From Adiantum capillus-veneris (lineage: Eukaryota > Streptophyta > Polypodiopsida > Polypodiales > Pteridaceae), in assembly GCA_014529385.2 (NCBI GenBank), contig CM043968.1, positions 127,557,018 to 127,621,017 on the forward strand: a stretch of 64,000 nucleotides of DNA, given 5' to 3'. Numbering within the stretch: the first letter of the stretch is position 1; each line of letters begins with the position of its first letter. A model generated the notes under the pieces. That model was not told where the DNA came from, searched no databases, and saw only the letters and a list, made by a program, of their open reading frames with translations. This document shows positions 36,042 through 46,170 of this stretch, in pieces. Made by a program: the position numbers and the translations under genes.

Positions 36042-37681
36042 CTATTCTTCATCTTTGTCAGGAAAATTTACAAAATATTCTGGCTTTTTTGCCTGCTGTG
36101 TGTTATCGTCTTCTTCTTGCCTTGGTCTTTTGCAACCTAGGCCTGCAGGTTCGTTTGTCGACAGTACATTTGTCTCCACCTCCACAGCCACAAGAGACAT
36201 TTCTTCAGTAGGCAGATGCGCAATTGGTTGTTTATTGCGAAACATAGCATGCTTGTCATACTTTAGTAATTGCACAGGGTCAATGATTCCGCATGCCAAA
36301 CCATATGTTGCTTGGGTCAAAAAATAGCGACTACGCAAACCATATATATACATTCCTGGCCGTTGGCCAAACATATACAATGCGGCCTTTTTTTCTAAAA
36401 GCATTATTTTATCTGCGTTCCACCTAATGACGGCCCCTCCTAAATATCTTGAAAGTGTCTTCAACGTCATCAAGGGTAGGTCCTCGTTGTCATTAGAGAA
36501 GGATGAATGGAAGACCAAAAAACTCGGATACTTAAGATTCTTTAAGTATTTGCCAAGAGAGGAATTCTTCCCTAAATCTCCCATGCCTCGTCCACGAGGG
36601 CGAGGAATGAAGGTATCATCATAGACCACCAACTGCAACAAATTAAAGTTATGAAATGAGATAAGTAGAAACCAAAAAGGTAAGGCAAATAAAAAAATAT
36701 TACATTCTGGTTTTCATCTTCCTCAAGTAAGTCCTCATTCCATAGGCTGATGCCGCCTTGACCTCCAGTGGGCGCATTGGAGGTTGAGGCCAAAGATGAT
36801 AAAGAAGTGCTTGCCTTACCCATTTCTTCAATCCCTAGCTTTTTTTTCACTTCCATGAACTCCTTTTTTGTTGGAAGCGTGCGCTCATACCTAGCAACAT
36901 CATTGTAAATCATCACAAGTGCACTTGCGGGGTCAACGAACTCATCGTCATTTACATGGGCATCTATAACAGAATACTTGTCGTGCTCAGGGTCAATGAC
37001 AGCATCATCCTCTTCTAGATTCTATGCCACAATGGCAAGGCAATAGTCCTCTCGAAGGTCAAAAAGCTCCATAATGTCGTTAAGCATGATATACTGCAAA
37101 TCACCAATAGGTATGGTAGGTAGAACTAGTAGGCAAAGCACCCTCCTGAAGCTGGACTCCCTCTGAAACCTGCAAGACAAGGCTTCCCCGAGACTTGGGC
37201 TCTTGACCCTCCCCAATCTGATCCTCTAGCGAGGCCTCTGCAACATCAACATGCTCATCCAAAATTAAATGCAAATATAAAATAAAACTTGCATAATATT
37301 CAGCCACTCGACACTTGCGGTTATGAAGTGTACACTTGTAGTCTGTTATCCGCAAGTGCACTGGCAGCTTAAGGCAACTCCTAGAAAATATGTGTTTCTT
37401 GGAGGAGTCCAAATTGATATCCTTCATGTGAACAAAACGAACTCCTTGTATCCGACAGTGCCACTAGACGTTTGCTACTGGTAGGTCTGCTCAAAACCTA
37501 ATAGGTAATGTTGCGCGGAGACAATCCACTCATGCAAAGAAAAATCTGGATTGAACATTGGCCTGATCTCTATCTCGCATTGCTGAAGCCCAATGCGGTA
37601 TAGAAAATGAGATAGTTTGTCTTGAGGGGAATCTTGAGAGCAAGGCACTTCCTCCTCTGCTTCAACATGGAAAGGGTCCAT
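36042..37681 (-). pseudogene. Element X copy b gene B (unknown family)
   Basis: Starts at ATG 37681 behind a TATA box, divergent from the H3-like gene. Exon pieces: 37681-37476 (acidic start, then a hydrophobic FLYRIG block), a CRVAEYYASFILYLHLIL block (about 37310-37270), and acidic pieces 37020-36704. After an intron (36703-36633), a 197-codon terminal exon runs 36632-36042 with RPRGRG, SLGKYLKNLKYPSF and MYIYGLRSRYFLTQATYGL blocks and a Lys/Glu C-terminus ending NFPDKDEE. Frame changes and stops between 37440 and 37020 suggest decay. I do not recognise the family. Position and promoter tie it to the H3/protease unit. Confidence 0.4.
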
Positions 37682-37756
37682 AACGGAAATTCAAAAGCGA
37701 AGATAGACGAGAGAGCACAACATCCAAATAAAGGGAAAATGGGGGAGCAAGTCATA

Positions 37757-37768
37757 TTTATAGGACTC
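37757..37768 (-). promoter_or_regulatory. TATA box of gene B
   Basis: Minus strand CCTATAAATATG, about 80 bp upstream of ATG 37681. Good match to the plant TATA consensus. Confidence 0.55.
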
Positions 37769-37922
37769 CCGAGGACATTGATGACATCGATTGACGTGCA
37801 TCATGGGGTCGCCGTGCATCATGCAGTCGCTGTGATGATTACACCACGTGTTAGTCGCCGTGGAACGGTCGCGCCACAACGCGAAACTGGTGCCGCCACT
37901 CTAGAAATGCACCGCTATCGCG

Positions 37923-37932
37923 TTTTGGCGCG
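37923..37932 (+). promoter_or_regulatory. E2F-like site 1
   Basis: TTTTGGCGCG contains TTTGGCGC, a perfect match to the E2F consensus TTTSSCGC, which drives S-phase histone genes in plants. It occurs once in each 217-bp unit. Confidence 0.5.
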
Positions 37933-38138
37933 ACAACTTGTTGTCGCGTCATAATGCGATACGGCAAGTCCAAAGTACTCAGATCCACCTCTTCACGTTG
38001 TGCTGCGATGCCTTTTTGTCGTACCACCCGTGCATCATGCAGTTGCCATGATGATTACGCCATGTGTCAGCCGCCGTGGAACGGTCGCGTCACAACATGA
38101 AATTGGTGCCACCGCTCCACAAAAGCACCACTATCGCG

Positions 38139-38148
38139 TTTTGGCGCG
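38139..38148 (+). promoter_or_regulatory. E2F-like site 2
   Basis: TTTTGGCGCG in the second 217-bp unit, about 410 bp upstream of the H3-like ATG. Same consensus match as the first site. Confidence 0.5.
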
Positions 38149-38435
38149 ACAGCTTGTTGTCGCGTCATAATGCAATACGGCCAGTCCAAAGTACTCAGGT
38201 CCGCCTCCTCGCGTTGTGCCGCGACATACCGTTGTTGCTAGGGCAACCCGTTGGGGCGCTTCTTTCCTCGTCGTACCACACCGCGAATAGACAGTGCCAC
38301 TAATTTCGGCACCACCAATATCGCGTTGAGTCCCGATGTGCCACGTGGTGCATAATCATTATGATCGCACGCTTCCCGTCATACCTAGCAATGTCATCAT
38401 TAATGGAGCCGCCTCTTCTCATATACTTATTCCGC

Positions 38436-38445
38436 TAAATATAAC
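38436..38445 (+). promoter_or_regulatory. TATA-like box of the H3-like gene
   Basis: TAAATATAAC, about 115 bp upstream of ATG 38556. A C-rich tract (CACCCCCACCC) follows. Plausible but unproven. Confidence 0.4.
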
Positions 38446-38555
38446 ACACCCCCACCCTTTCTTTCTCATCGTTTTTTCCGAAGTGTCTCTAGTCACTCTG
38501 CATTTTTACCCACATCCAGATTTCCATATTTCCTCGCATTCTCCTCGTTCAGGTC

Positions 38556-39125
38556 ATGGCCTGCACAAAGAAAACAGCAAGGAAGGTTTATCCTGGCTAG
38601 TCTCGTCCGCAGGGCCATGCTAGCTCGTCTATAGTGCAACCATCAACATCGCAGGTGATTCCGGGCAAGACCATGCTGCAGTTACGGGCAACAATGCGAA
38701 GAAGAAGATACGAGCAGAATAGGAGCTTTCTACTCGAACTTCGTAAGCTCCAAAAGCACATTTCATTGGCAATACCTAAACTGCCATTCTAGAGAGTTAT
38801 TCGCGAGATTTGCGAGCAACACAACCTGAATTTCCGATGGTCTCGAAGTGCAATGGGGTGCTTGCACGAGGCCACTGAGGATTTTTTTGTAGAGCTTTTC
38901 TAGGACAGCTACATTCTCTCGGCCCACGTCCATAGGGCAACATTGATGCCACGAGACATCAACACACTTTGCCTTCTCAGGTTCAGGGATGACAAAACAA
39001 TACCGCCTGCCAGTATTTCAGACCGAAAGATGGACAATATTCTTAGAATACCACCTATTGACAAGGTCAAAGTTCATAAAGTGTCCACACAAATGCATGG
39101 ATACAACACCCGTCTCAACACCTAG
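38556..39125 (+). pseudogene. Histone H3-like gene in element X
   Basis: The ATG at 38556 gives MACTKKTARK, against ARTKQTARK of H3 after Met: Lys4 and the ARK around Lys9 are kept. After a diverged ~60-residue linker come an alpha-N-like helix (LLELRKLQKH), the PKLPF block, VIREI, an FRW loop, SAMGCLHEATEDFFVELF (alpha 2), and RATLMPRDINTL (alpha 3). Spacing from REI to the end of alpha 2 equals canonical H3, without the longer loop 1 of CENH3. In-frame TAGs at 38598, 38790 (where H3 has Gln, CAG) and 38901 break it. A 45-residue extension follows to TAG 39123, perhaps leading into the protease gene. The coding region has no visible intron. A nucleosomal role in the parent element is inference. 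Confidence 0.75.
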
Positions 39126-39239
39126 CGGGACACAACAAAAGACATAGTGAAAGATTGGAGCAGTTACGCCTTGAGATGATGGAGGAACAAATGGCAGATG
39201 CCATCAGCACGCCAATTCTAATGATTTTTCATTGCTGTT

Positions 39240-40574
39240 TCCCTATTTCTATGTTGGCCTTCCTCTGTGGGGACGCATTCTATATTTTCCCTATCACCCC
39301 CAGGGGATTGCAATTTTACAGAACCGGACGAGGGAACTCACAGACTCAATCATCAATTGCTTGTTTTGGTGCGTGCTATTCTTTTTTTCACAATAAATTC
39401 TTTTAATATATTCAATTTTGTATGACACGAATTTCTTTACAGTTTTGTAGTTTCAAAATTGCCTTGTAATATGCAAGATGATTTCGCCGTCCTTGACTCG
39501 AACCTCTCGGTCGTTTTGACGACCGAGGATACATCTATAGTGGAAGTAGTTGACTGGTTCCAGTTAGTGAACATGGAGACGGAATTTTTTTTTGTTCTGG
39601 CTTATCATGAAGGGTACGCAATGTTTTCAATAGTGAAATTATTCTATCTTGAACTCTAATTTGTTGTGATGACATATGTTTTACTTATGTTTATTTGTAA
39701 CAGTGCTCATTGGAGTCTTGTTCTCTTACACCTTGAACGAAACCGGTGCTACCTTGCTAATTCATCCCATGGATTTCATGGTGAAGTACGTAGGTAAGAG
39801 GTTTTGTATTTTTTTCGATATCGCATAGAATTTTGTTAAAAATAGCTTATGAAATTTAATTGTATTTTGTGAAGATCTGTTCAGAAGCTTGTGTCTGCTC
39901 TTGAAGCTTTAACGCAAGAGCAGATATATGAGAAGCTTACGATTATTATTTGCAAAGTCTGTAACAAGGACGATGCCTACTCTTGTGGATGGAGGGTCTT
40001 AATCAATGCAAAAATTTTGTTAGGGGTCATGCTTGATAGAAGTCTTAGAAGTGTAAGCATTTGACACTCGTTTACAGATTTGTATCTTAATAAGTTAGTA
40101 GCTATGTTAATAAACATGATGTTCTTAACGCAGGTAAGAAATTTGGCAGATTATTCAAAGGCTGATGTTTCTTCGTTAAGAAAAAGAATGATTGAAAACT
40201 TGATCAATTGCGCGACCATGCGTCCAGACGGAGCACGTGATGCTTTTATCCCGCCAGCGCCAAGGCCCACGCCTAGGCCTCCACCGACAAGATACCCCTT
40301 GTCTACCATACCAACATAAGCACATATCAATATCTCCCCAGATGCCTCCCCAACCCAAACTCCCACCAGCTCTCGTCCTCAAGAAATAGCTCCAGAACCC
40401 TCAAACCCCCCACCCAGTACCTCTCATGCTCATGAAGCAGCTCAAGAGCCCCCAAACCCCCCACCCAACACCTCTCCTAATCATGAAGCACCTCCAGAGC
40501 CCCCAAACCCCCAAGCCACCACCTCTCCTCAACCTCAACCAACAGCCCCCACATCACCGCACGCACAAGATTAG
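39240..40574 (+). pseudogene. Element X copy b gene C: C48 (Ulp1/adenain-like) cysteine protease
   Basis: Exons with consistent phases: about 39240-39368, 39443-39613, 39704-39793, 39875-40052 and 40134-40574. Landmarks in order: a LTDSIINCLFW block (substrate-pocket helix), GAHWSLVLLHLE with the catalytic His (split by an intron at the Gly), an Asn at the usual Asp position, DAYSCGWRVL with the catalytic Cys, and the terminal SLRKRM helix. The oxyanion Gln is not obvious. A Pro-rich tail with three 17-residue repeats (40395-40547) follows an in-frame TAA at 40317. C48 enzymes cut SUMO-like or viral polyproteins and occur in several transposon groups. No ATG is seen at its start, so it may be fused to the H3-like gene. 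Confidence 0.75.
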
Positions 40575-40849
40575 AAAGAGATTATGAAATGTACTTTTGA
40601 CAAATTGATTACAAGTAGTGGATCAAAATTTGACTTTTGTTTTGATTATGGTTCAAAGTTTACAAAATGTTGTGTACAACTTTCAAAAAAAATGGGAGAG
40701 TGAGGATCCAATGGTGTTTTGTAATGTAGAGAGCTGCCTTTGTCGAGTAATCTTTGAGAATAGTATTTGAATCATTGTGTACAGTTAGTTCACTATTTCA
40801 AGTCTGTCGCTGGTAATCTGTACACAAAGAGTTGTATTTTCTTGTCTGT

Positions 40850-42068
40850 GAGGTACCTGCAATGCAACGTACACGATAAGACATTGGGATACATGAGCAC
40901 GATAGAAACATCAACGTATAAAAGTAATACATGTAGCTTAGTACCTTTCGCATGTTACACCCGAAAACAAATTTTGAAGGAAAATTGAGATCGGACTCAT
41001 TTAACAGATTCTCTCGAACCTGTCTTAAAGTGACATTTGATATGACCACAACAACTGTAAGCAAATAATTTGAAAACCATATCTCGATGGACATCAGGGG
41101 ATTAAAAGCATTGTCACTTAAATCTTGATCCATAGCTACCAACTGACCATTCACTCAATGCCACCTCATGTAGTAGAAAGAAACTATAAAATTATGTGAT
41201 GCTATCATACACTTGCACACAACCGAGCGCTTGTCAACTTTGCACAAAATGATTTCAGAATCACTGACATCGCAATTATCATCCAAAAAATCAAGGCAAG
41301 TTTGGGATTTGCAGATGAACATGGTTTCTGTTTTTCTAACCTCCTCATCGTGGAAGAAATCTATAATAGACTGACTCATACTTGCTTGCTTGCAATGTTT
41401 GGTCGCAAACACTTCAAAATTTCCTGATGAAGCTTGAGTTTAAAACACTCAGAGGTTTGTGAAGTTGGAACTGGCCACTTTGGGGAATCTTGTTGGGGAA
41501 GAAGAGGGAAAGGTTTCAAAGTGCCAAATCCATGGACAGAGCGAGGGGCGTTGTAAAAGTAGTCGTAAAAGAAAACTCCCCTCTCTGCAAGAGCTCTTCT
41601 CGCACTAGTTCTGTACATAAGTTCTCCCATTGAAGCATGAAAAGCATCAAAAATACCAATTATGAACTCAATTGGTTGCCAGTCTTCTTTGTTAGAAGGA
41701 TAAATATTTGCAAAAACAAAAGATAAGAGAATGGTCACAAGAAATAGTCAACAAAATAACTTGAAGGATCTTTAAAGACTTTTTAGCAATATAGTAGTCA
41801 CACAATTTGGTCTATGAGTAGGAAACCCCAAAGGTGACTGTTGTAGTCGTAGTTCGGAGTGCATATATGCATGCTCAATGAGCACCTCTTTCATTTTCTT
41901 TCCTGTTTGAGACAAGCGAAAATCTTTCACACGTCCTTTGTAGCTATTAATGAATTCATTTGACATCCGTTTTCTTCTTCTTGTTTGAAGCAGAACCCAA
42001 CTACCAATGGTGATTGTGGTAGACATCCAGCGACCATGGTCTAAGTTAAAGCTGTTGAATAGTTCCAC
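40850..42068 (-). pseudogene. Element X copy b gene D (unknown family)
   Basis: Convergent with gene C. Blocks on the minus strand: MELFNSFNLDHGRWM then a basic stretch (42068-41773); ANIYPSNKEDWQPIEFIIG and RRALAERGVFFYDYFY (about 41710-41550); MSQSIIDFFHDEE, TMFICKSQTCLDF and a Cys/Ile-rich stretch (41412-41157); then SIEIWFSNYLLTVVVVISN (about 41090). Matches copy a at 1950-2693 block by block. Frame changes at about 41400 and 41157 may be introns or breaks. No known domain recognised. A beta-rich region with spaced Cys suggests a small binding fold (inference). Confidence 0.5.
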
Positions 42069-42539
42069 AGATTTAACAGAGGTGGATGGTCGTCGTGGTC
42101 GTCATCCTTTCATCTCTACTTCTATTGGCTGCAAAGTGATACTACGCAAAAACGATAAAAGAAAAGAGGCTCACTAGTTTACACAAGAAGTAGTAGCTTG
42201 AAAAGTGTTCATCAAAAGGTGTGCCTCATTGAATGTGAGTTATGGCACATTCGGCGTTCGTCGCCCATGGTAGGGGAATAATTTGCACAAATCGCGTCGT
42301 ATCTTCTTATTCATATCTTTTTAATAGAAAAAACTCTTTTTTGAAAATGCAAAAATTTGAGATAAAAATCAAATAAATTGGAGCTACCGTTGTGGTGACT
42401 CAAATTCTATTGGTCGAACAACATTCTCTCTCTAACGTCAAAAAGTCCATTTTTGAGTCCAAACTTTTTCTAATGACACCCTAGACGCCAGGAACACTAT
42501 AGGAAAAGAAGAACAAAAAACAAAATTAGAAAGAACCTG
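42069..42539. other. No gene recognised
   Basis: Separates gene D from the gypsy polyprotein. No LTR or terminal inverted repeat can be matched between here and 33.4 kb, so the right end of element X is not defined. Confidence 0.4.
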
Positions 42540-44307
42540 ATGCCAAGGATAAAAGATAAAACTCACTATCTAATGCTTGTCAAGGCAGAGGATTGTGTAA
42601 AAGACCAAATATCAAGAAGATTCTCAAGAGTTCGAAGGGAAAGGACACATGAGGAAATAAAACAAGTATGGAAGACTAAAACAGAAACAAAATCAAGAAA
42701 ATATCAACTATTAAAACAGAAAAAGACAAAAGATCCAAAGTGGACCAAAATGGAGCGTAAAAAGAAATACCAAGAACTAAAACGATCGTTACGACAAGTA
42801 TGGACTACTGAGGGAGAAAGTGACGGTAAGGAGGATTCAGAAAAAGAAAACATGAATGTACCATCCCACTATCAAAAATTCACCATCCAAGACAAAAAAA
42901 TCATAATGACACCACCAATAAGGAAAAGAATAAACCAAGAATCTTACGATGGGCCGGAAAATGCAAAATGGATAGACCTCGCTGCGTTAGGCAAAGAGCC
43001 TCAGCTTGTCTATATAGCAACTGATTTAGAGCTTGAAGAAGAAGAAAGGCTAACACAACTTCTCAAGAAGTATAAAGATGTGTTTGCATGGTCCTACAAA
43101 GACCTCAAAGGAGTTGATCCATCGATATGCCAACATACAATTCCTTTAAAATCAGATGCCAAACCTAGCAAACAGCGTCCTTACACATATAAAGACACAT
43201 TCGCTAAACGAATCAAAGAAGAGATTGACAAGCTGATGGATGTTGAATTCATCTATGAAATTGAGCATACAGATTGGGTGTCACCCATTGTGGTTATCCC
43301 CAAAAAGAACGAAAAGCTGCGTGTGTGTGAACCTCAAAAAAGTGAACGCAGCCACAATAAGAGATAATTATCCCTTGCCGATCACAGAACATGTGCTTGA
43401 GAGGGTGGCAGGAAAACGGGCCTATTCCTTTTTAGATGGGTTTTCGGGGTATAACCAATTGGAAATTGCAATAGAGGATCAACACAAAACAACATTTGCC
43501 ACAAAGTGGGGAATATATGCGTATACAGTTATGTCCTTTGGTCTAATCAATGCCCCACCTACCTTCCAAAGGTTAATGACTCATGCGTTCAAAGAATACC
43601 CGAGAATATTCTTAGAAATATATATGGATGATCTCTGTGTCCACTCTCTCATACGAGAAGAACATATTGACCATTTACAAAAGGTATTTGAGAAGTGCAG
43701 AACATACCGAATCTATCTCAACCCGGAAAAGTGCATTTTTATGGTAAGGCAAGGCCGCATCTTAGGACATGTTGTCTCAATAAATGGAATAACCACTAAC
43801 TTAGACAAAATTAGAGTCAAAGAAGACTTGCCTAGGCCTACTAATACCAAACAAGTACAATCCTTCATGGGACACTGCGGATATTATCGAAGATTCATAT
43901 ATATGTATGCGGTCATTGCACATCCACTATATCGCTTATTAGTCAGTTTCGACTGGACTGAGTGTGAAAATTCATTCCAAAAGCCTAACGAAAACCTTGT
44001 ATCAGCACTTGTACTTAAAGCACCAGATTGGGAAAAGATATTCCATGTTCACATTGATGCCTCTACATACGTAATTGGGAGTATTCTCGCTCAACCTGGA
44101 GACGAAACAATGGATTTCCCAGTTTGTTATGCGAGCCGACAACTAAATAGTGCAGAAAAGAACTACACCACCACTAAAAGAGAGGGATTCAGAATGATTT
44201 ATGCTGTAAAGAAATTTAGGCATTACTTGCTTGTAAAAAAATTTGTGTTCTTCACAGATCATCAAGCTCTTTTGTATCTAGTAAATAAACCATGCAATAC
44301 TGGGTAA
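42540..44307 (+). pseudogene. Gypsy RT and RNase H
   Basis: A basic N-terminal ~120 residues rich in Lys and Glu lead into the RT: DVFAWSYKDLKGVDP (about 43078), WVSPIVVIPKKN (about 43275), frameshift at about 43330, FSGYNQLEI, VMSFGLINAPPTFQRLM (about 43530) and the active site IYMDDLCVHS (about 43620). RNase H follows with HIDASTYVIGSILAQ (about 44050), RMIYAVKKFRHYLL and FFTDHQALLYLV (about 44250). TAA at 44305 interrupts the connector. No zinc knuckle or DTG lies upstream. Confidence 0.9.
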
Positions 44308-45446
44308 ATTGTACAGTGGTTTATTATATTGCTAGAGTTTGACTTCACAGTGGTAGTAAAAAAGGGTAAAACTCATCTACGGGCAAATCATCTTTCAAGG
44401 CTACAAAATGGGGAAGCTCCTGAAGGAGTAGATGATGACATACCTGATGCTTATCGTTTCAATATTGAAATGATATCCAAATGGTCTCAGGAAATCGTTA
44501 GCATTCTTTTCTTTGGAGGTAGATTTGATAACAGGGAAGACAGATCCAAACAACAAACATTTCGACAAACAAAAAATTTTCAGCTGATTTCAGGACAACT
44601 GTACCATCTAGGCTCGGACCAAATTCTACGATTATGTATAAATCCAGAGGAATTCGAGTGTTATCTTGAAGAAGCACACATCCAAGATTGTGCATTTTAT
44701 TGTTCAACAATGAAAACACACCAAAGATTGAAACACTTAAGAGTTTATTGGCCAACTATGTATACTGACACACATGCTTATGTTAACAATTGTACTATAT
44801 GTAGTGCCAAACGACCGGTGGATCATGCGACATTGTTTCAGGTAACCATTGCACCTGCATGGAGTCAATATATCATTGATTTCTTAACAACAAGGAAATT
44901 TCCTAAAAACATAACAAAAGCACGAAAAAGGGCTATAGAGTTGGAGGCTCGAGACTTTAATTTAATTGGAAATCAACTCTACAAGAGAGGAAAGGACAAT
45001 CAACTTAGAATCTGTGCAAGTGAAAGTGAATACCTGCTGATTCTAGAACACGCACATGGAGGAATAAGTGGAGGCCATTTTTCAATCGATAAGACGAAAA
45101 AAATTGTCTTAACCGTAGGAATATGGTGACCTACATTCCACATGGATGCTGAGGAGTTTGTAAAGCGTTGTGACGCATGTCAGCACTCTAAGGTGCCGAT
45201 AAAGAGAGATGAGATGCCACTACAGCCAATGATGGGAGCACGGGCATTTGCAAAATGGAGAATTGATTTTGTGGGGCCTATTTCACCCCCTGCATATCGA
45301 ACCCATACCCAACATATCATTGTGGCTACGGACTCTCACAAAATGGGCTGAAGCCAAAGCAACACAAAAAGCAGACGCAAGAACCATTGTACAATTTTTG
45401 TATGAGAATTTCTTTGTACGATACGGATTACCAATAGAAATTATCA
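44308..45446 (+). pseudogene. Gypsy integrase, N-terminal part with two zinc-binding regions
   Basis: The frame resumes with FDFTVVVKKGKTH and HLSRLQNGE (RNase H-integrase linker). A first H...C-x2-C region ends NNCTICSAKR (about 44650-44815). A second, with GQLYKR-like lead, HAHGGISGGHF and CDACQHSK (about 44960-45190), follows in tandem. The core begins WRIDFVGPI (about 45258). TGA at 45127 replaces a conserved Trp, and a frameshift lies at about 45335. The reading stops at the CACTA insertion in the core. Confidence 0.88.
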
Positions 45447-45476
45447 CACTACAAGAGGTTGTATGCTCTTGTGACG

Positions 45477-45722
45477 CTGTTAGCGACGGAAATACACTGG
45501 GTTTTTATAACCCTCGGCGTCGCTAAAACCGTCGCTACGAGCGTCGCTACGAGAGCGTCACTATAGGCGTCGCTATATGCGTCGCTATATAGCGACGCTC
45601 ATAGCGACGCTTTTAGCGACGCTCATAGCGACGCTTTTAGCGACGTTTACACAAAAGACTATAGCGACGCTACAGAGCCATAAATAGCGACGCTTATAGC
45701 GACGCTTATAGCGACGCCCGAG
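45477..45722. repeat. Left subterminal repeat array of the CACTA element
   Basis: About 15 copies of GCGTCGCTA or its complement TAGCGACGC. Early copies point one way and later ones the other, meeting at GCGTCGCTATATAGCGACGC near 45585, so the array can fold back. Such motifs are TNPA binding sites in En/Spm; binding here is inferred. Confidence 0.85.
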
Positions 45723-46170
45723 AGATTTTTTTTTTTGGTGGCAGGGCATTGAATGCCCTGCCACCCATCAACCATATTGTACTTGATTCACTTTTTAAAA
45801 AAGTGCAAGGGTAGATAATAGACCCAAAATAGTCACCCACAAGACGCATTGTTTGCAAAATTGACAATTGTACACATCATAGGCAAAATGAATTGATTGG
45901 CAAATGTAATAATGACAATTGTACAACATCATAGGCATAAAGAATTGATTGGCAAAAGGAACTGCGGTGACAAATGTAATAATATACATGGTTCAAAAAG
46001 ACGTATAAAATCCGTCTCATGATACATAAGCTATGAGAAACCCTAAACTAATGCTATCTAGCTACGGCTAAACTGACGTCGTCTAGTCAGACGTCTTCAG
46101 TAAGTATAAACATATAATGACATTTATAAAACAATACAAAAAATAAAAAAGAGCAAACCCTAATACTAAC
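45723..46170. other. CACTA 3' region without a gene
   Basis: Contains a repeated ATAGGCA..AATTGATTGGCAAA sequence (about 45877 and 45930) and two AAACCCTAA telo-box-like motifs (46039 and 46155). A further short exon of the TNPA-like gene may lie here, but none is evident. Confidence 0.4.

Larger units (their letters stand above)
37812..38226. repeat. 217-bp tandem repeat (two units) in a divergent promoter
   Basis: Units start CGTGCATCATGCAGT at 37812 and 38029 and run to about 38226. They are CpG-rich compared with the surroundings. Each contains CCGTGGAACGGTCGCG, TTTTGGCGCG and a CGCGACA...TTGTCGCG hairpin motif. They lie between the start codons of gene B (minus) and the H3-like gene (plus), so both genes may share them as control sequence. 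Confidence 0.8.

Noticed and set aside
38598-38903. Three TAG codons in the H3-like gene as a possible recoded amino acid
   Set aside because: Neighbouring genes also have TAA and TGA breaks and frameshifts, so simple decay explains them.
33410-42539. Terminal inverted repeats of element X
   Set aside because: Comparison by eye of both flanks gave no convincing match; the ends stay undefined.
45477-45722. Regular short repeats as a CRISPR array
   Set aside because: Units are 9 bp in both orientations without uniform spacers, at the end of a plant CACTA transposon.
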